14,036 bases of DNA from assembly GCA_946478775.1 (NCBI GenBank), contig CAMLDR010000112.1:1-14036 (forward strand), given 5' to 3'. Shown here in pieces: positions 11,289-14,036 of the stretch. This DNA comes from an uncultured Flavobacteriales bacterium (GTDB lineage Bacteria > Bacteroidota > Bacteroidia > Flavobacteriales > Crocinitomicaceae). Within the stretch, counting starts at the first letter, position 1, and each line of letters opens with the position of its first letter. A model generated the notes under the pieces. It had not been told where the DNA came from, ran no database searches, and saw only the letters and a list, made by a program, of their open reading frames with translations. The translations under genes were made by a program, and so were the position numbers.

Positions 11289-14036
11289 TTACTTCACAGC
11301 ATCTGCCTTTTCACGGGCTTTTGTCATGATTCCGTCTGCTTTTTTATCGGCTTCTGCCTGCAGTTTGGCCACGTTGCTATCGGCTTTTTTCTTGGCTTCT
11401 TTGCACGCCAGTTCTGCAGCTTTCTTTTTGAGGATGTTGCTTCCTGCTGCGGCCATTCCATCGTCACACTGTTTGTTTGTTTCAGCAATGATCTGATCGC
11501 CGGCTTTTCTTGCCTCAGCTTTCACTTTGTCTGCTTCTTTCTGAGCATCGGCCATGATCTTGTTCTTCTCCGCGATCAGGTCTTTTTTCACTTCTTCGAC
11601 TTTCTCTTTGACCACCGTTTTCACGGAATCTTTCGCTTTGTTGATGATCTCTTTTCCTTTTTCCTTCAGGTTGTCTTTCAGGTTCCCGGTTGCTTTCAAT
11701 AGGGCATCCTTGAAATCTGTTTTAATAACCGGTTTTGTTACGGTTCCGCCAACGAGGGCGTTTACCGGGATGATATCCGGAATGGAACCTACGTTTAGTT
11801 TCGGAGCGATGCCGTTCACTTTGGCAATTCCCTGCTCAGCGGCTTTGATAATTCCGCCCGGGATCATTGCTTTCGGTACCTGCAAGAGCATTTTGTAGTC
11901 GATCTCCTGCGTGAATGAAGTGGATCCGGTAATTTCACTGTCAATACCGCTTAATTTGATCTTCAAGGGCTTTTTCAGGCTCATTTTCCCATCCTTGAAG
12001 CTGAAGAATGCTTTCACATCCTTGAATGTCTGATTGGAAATCTTGTCCATGCTCAGGGCATCGCCTAATTTCTTCAAAGGTTCAAATCCGCTTACTGTTA
12101 CGGCGTTGGTGAAGAAATCTCCGTCTCCCGTCAGGGTGTTGTATACCGGTTCCAATGCTTTAGTCAAATCGCCCTTCATATTCAGGTTGGAACTGAATTT
12201 TCCTTTTGCGTATTTGGCAACCGGGGCTAATTTCCCGATCGTTAAGAAGTGGGAAGTGATTTCCTGGATATCGATCTCTTTCAGGTTGTAGCCCAAATCA
12301 ATTGCCGGTTTGTTGTGGTCTTTCGAACTGTAGCTTCCGCGTAAACCAACGGTTCCACCCATGGTATTCATGGTGAGTCCGTTCAGCGAAGCCACTTCTT
12401 CTTTGACGTTCACATTTCCTTTGATGTTGTTGATATCAATGCCGTTGTAGTGCATTTTCTGCACATTGGTATTCAGGTCGAAATCTACGTTCTCAGGAAT
12501 CAGCAGCGGTTCTGCATTCGGATCCACCGGAGCAGGTTCTGCTGAAGCCGGGTTTGCAGCTGCAGGAGCATTGGATACACCCATCAACTGGTCCAGGTCC
12601 AGGTTATTGCTGTTGAATGCAAAAACGCCTTTCAGCAATTGGTCTTCTTTTTTATTCCCGAACAGGTATCCCAGGTAGTTATCGATTGTCCCGTTCATGG
12701 AGAAGTCTGATTTACCCATGGTGGCATTCATCTTTTCCAAGGACAGGTTCTGCGGACTGAAGCGGAATGTCAAATCTTTTACGTTTACGTCCTCATTCAG
12801 GTCTTTTGATTTATACAGGAAGTCGAATAGTTCGATCAAGCCTTTTGCGTCAAATTTCTCGTACTGTTCCGCATAGATGGAACTCATACGTCCGTTCAAA
12901 GACACATCTGCATTCAGTTTTCCTTTGTAGGATTCTCCTTCAGCCAAAGGCATGACTTTACCGAGTGTTGCCAGGTTTACCCTTGCTTTCAGGTTGGAAT
13001 TGATCAATGGATCCGTGATCGGGTTGCGCAGTTTTAAATTGGCGTCGATCAGGTTGCCCACGAACTCGGAATGGAATTTGGTTACATCCAAAGTCATTTT
13101 GTCCATGTTTGAACCGCCTGCAAATTTAGAACCTGCATCTACAACGATGTTATTAATAGAACCCAAACCTGCATATTTGATGCTGGCATTTTTTACATTC
13201 AACCCAACATCCCATCCCGGATAGGTTTTTTCGTCCAGGCGGCCTTTTACTGCTGCGTTCATTTTCAAATCACCTTTGGCAATCATGCTTTCGTAACCGC
13301 TTTGGTAGAAGCTTGGAACCAATGACAACAAGTCTTTGAAGCTGATCTCTTTGGTGTTGAGTTTCAGGTCCATTTGCGCATGGTCTTTCAGCATTTGGTA
13401 GAAACCATCCAGTGACAGGTGGAAGTTATTCAGCGCAAAGGTGTTTTCCTTCAACGTGAATTTGGAATCGTTTTCTTTGAATTCCATCAATAAGTTCACA
13501 TCTGCATCTGTTTTCACTTTGGATAAGTAGCTCAGTCCTTCCATTTCCAAAGTCACTTCATCGATTTGTGTGCTTGTAGCGAAATCAATAACGTCTGCTG
13601 TTAAATCCCCTTCACCGGTGTGGTTCAGGTTTTTGATATTGGCATACATATCCGAGGCCTGGTCGTCATAAACGATCTCAATGTTCTTCAAAGAGTATTC
13701 TTTTAGCGACATTTTAAATTTGGATGGTTCCGTATCAACCGGTTTTTCGTCTTCCGGAATCACGATATCGTAGTTCGCTTTTCCTTCCGGATCCACGCGT
13801 ACATCGAACTTTGCGTCGGAGATATGTACTTCGTCAATTTCGATTTCGTCTCCACCGATTACATCCCATAAACCTACATGTGCCTCAATAGTTTTGACAC
13901 TTGCCAACTCTACGCCCTTAAATTCCGTTCTACCTGTTACCTTCGTGTCATATAATTGGATAGTGACATTTGGGAACGTGGACAGAAAGGTCAGATCAAA
14001 GTCTTTGATAGTTACATCAGCCTTCAGGGACTTACT
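11289..14036 (-). CDS. AsmA-family protein, 5' end beyond the window
   Basis: This is a large minus-strand gene of which 915 codons lie in the window. The frame stays open to the right edge (it reads ...DFDLTFLSTFPNVTIQLYD...), so the start lies outside; a TTG at 13907 is only an internal codon. The visible part is the repetitive beta-strand body of AsmA/TamB-like envelope proteins, with repeated N-x-K/D-x-S-L-x-G-type strands. It includes an FLSTFPNV segment typical of the family, SLNGRMSSIYAEQYEKFDA, and near the C-terminal end of the body LLQVPKAMIPGGIIKAAEQ. A Pro/Ala-rich linker (SNAPAAANPASAEPAPVDP) interrupts the middle. The last 130 or so residues are a Lys/Ala/Glu-rich coiled coil (KDNLKEKGKEIINKAKDSV... 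to the stop). Family members bridge the periplasm and act in outer-membrane lipid homeostasis; that function is by family only. It is convergent with the 10873-11220 gene. Confidence 0.88.
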   Translation of the reverse strand, partial: SKSLKADVTIKDFDLTFLSTFPNVTIQLYDTKVTGRTEFKGVELASVKTIEAHVGLWDVIGGDEIEIDEVHISDAKFDVRVDPEGKANYDIVIPEDEKPVDTEPSKFKMSLKEYSLKNIEIVYDDQASDMYANIKNLNHTGEGDLTADVIDFATSTQIDEVTLEMEGLSYLSKVKTDADVNLLMEFKENDSKFTLKENTFALNNFHLSLDGFYQMLKDHAQMDLKLNTKEISFKDLLSLVPSFYQSGYESMIAKGDLKMNAAVKGRLDEKTYPGWDVGLNVKNASIKYAGLGSINNIVVDAGSKFAGGSNMDKMTLDVTKFHSEFVGNLIDANLKLRNPITDPLINSNLKARVNLATLGKVMPLAEGESYKGKLNADVSLNGRMSSIYAEQYEKFDAKGLIELFDFLYKSKDLNEDVNVKDLTFRFSPQNLSLEKMNATMGKSDFSMNGTIDNYLGYLFGNKKEDQLLKGVFAFNSNNLDLDQLMGVSNAPAAANPASAEPAPVDPNAEPLLIPENVDFDLNTNVQKMHYNGIDINNIKGNVNVKEEVASLNGLTMNTMGGTVGLRGSYSSKDHNKPAIDLGYNLKEIDIQEITSHFLTIGKLAPVAKYAKGKFSSNLNMKGDLTKALEPVYNTLTGDGDFFTNAVTVSGFEPLKKLGDALSMDKISNQTFKDVKAFFSFKDGKMSLKKPLKIKLSGIDSEITGSTSFTQEIDYKMLLQVPKAMIPGGIIKAAEQGIAKVNGIAPKLNVGSIPDIIPVNALVGGTVTKPVIKTDFKDALLKATGNLKDNLKEKGKEIINKAKDSVKTVVKEKVEEVKKDLIAEKNKIMADAQKEADKVKAEARKAGDQIIAETNKQCDDGMAAAGSNILKKKAAELACKEAKKKADSNVAKLQAEADKKADGIMTKAREKADAVK

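Noticed and set aside
13905..13907. TTG at 13907 as the start of the AsmA-family gene
   Set aside because: The frame continues without a stop to the window edge, and the extra sequence reads as normal AsmA protein, so the true start is outside the window.

Overview
The window looks like the chromosome of a member of the Bacteroidota, probably a Flavobacteriales relative. This is inferred from the gene families (a grasp-with-spasm peptide-modification pair, a C39 peptidase/ABC exporter, a Bacteroidota-style AsmA protein), the moderate-to-low GC content, many Lys/Asn/Ile codons and the weak Shine-Dalgarno signals. No rRNA, tRNA, transposase or CRISPR array was recognised.

Left flank (1-1440). 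A heptanucleotide tandem repeat enters from the left edge. Three small DNA-binding proteins follow, all on the minus strand. Two are tandem paralogues (84-416 and 585-914) and the third is an unrelated Cro/CI-type helix-turn-helix protein (1201-1440). The Cro/CI-type gene is divergent from the peptide operon and is the nearest candidate regulator.

Core (1441-10783). This is a complete plus-strand operon for a ribosomally made, modified and exported peptide of the grasp-with-spasm type, within the graspetide (omega-ester/omega-amide) class. A 385-base intergenic region carries a strikingly structured element. It is followed by a 71-residue precursor with a Gly-Gly leader end, then a terminator-like hairpin. 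Next come a secreted DUF6624-like protein, the ATP-grasp ligase (GwsG), an uncharacterised 65-residue ORF overlapping both neighbours, the SPASM-domain protein (GwsS), a periplasmic protein with two OmpA-like domains, a C39-peptidase ABC exporter, an HlyD-type membrane fusion protein and a TolC-type outer-membrane channel. From the ligase through the OmpA-like gene, and again from the exporter through the channel, neighbouring genes overlap or nearly touch, which implies translational coupling. The inferred path is: the precursor is cyclised by GwsG with GwsS (and perhaps the 65-residue protein), the leader is cut after Gly-Gly by the C39 domain, and the product leaves through the exporter, fusion protein and channel. 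The DUF6624-like and OmpA-like proteins would act in the periplasm or at the wall, in an unknown role.

Right flank (10784-14036). A long inverted repeat separates the operon from a small protein of unknown family (10873-11220). A 42-base near-perfect palindrome sits between that gene and a convergent large AsmA-family protein, whose 5' end lies beyond the window edge.

The best candidates for something new are the 65-residue ORF inside the maturase operon, the tandem-OmpA and DUF6624-like proteins as constant partners of a graspetide pathway, and the structured element upstream of the precursor.
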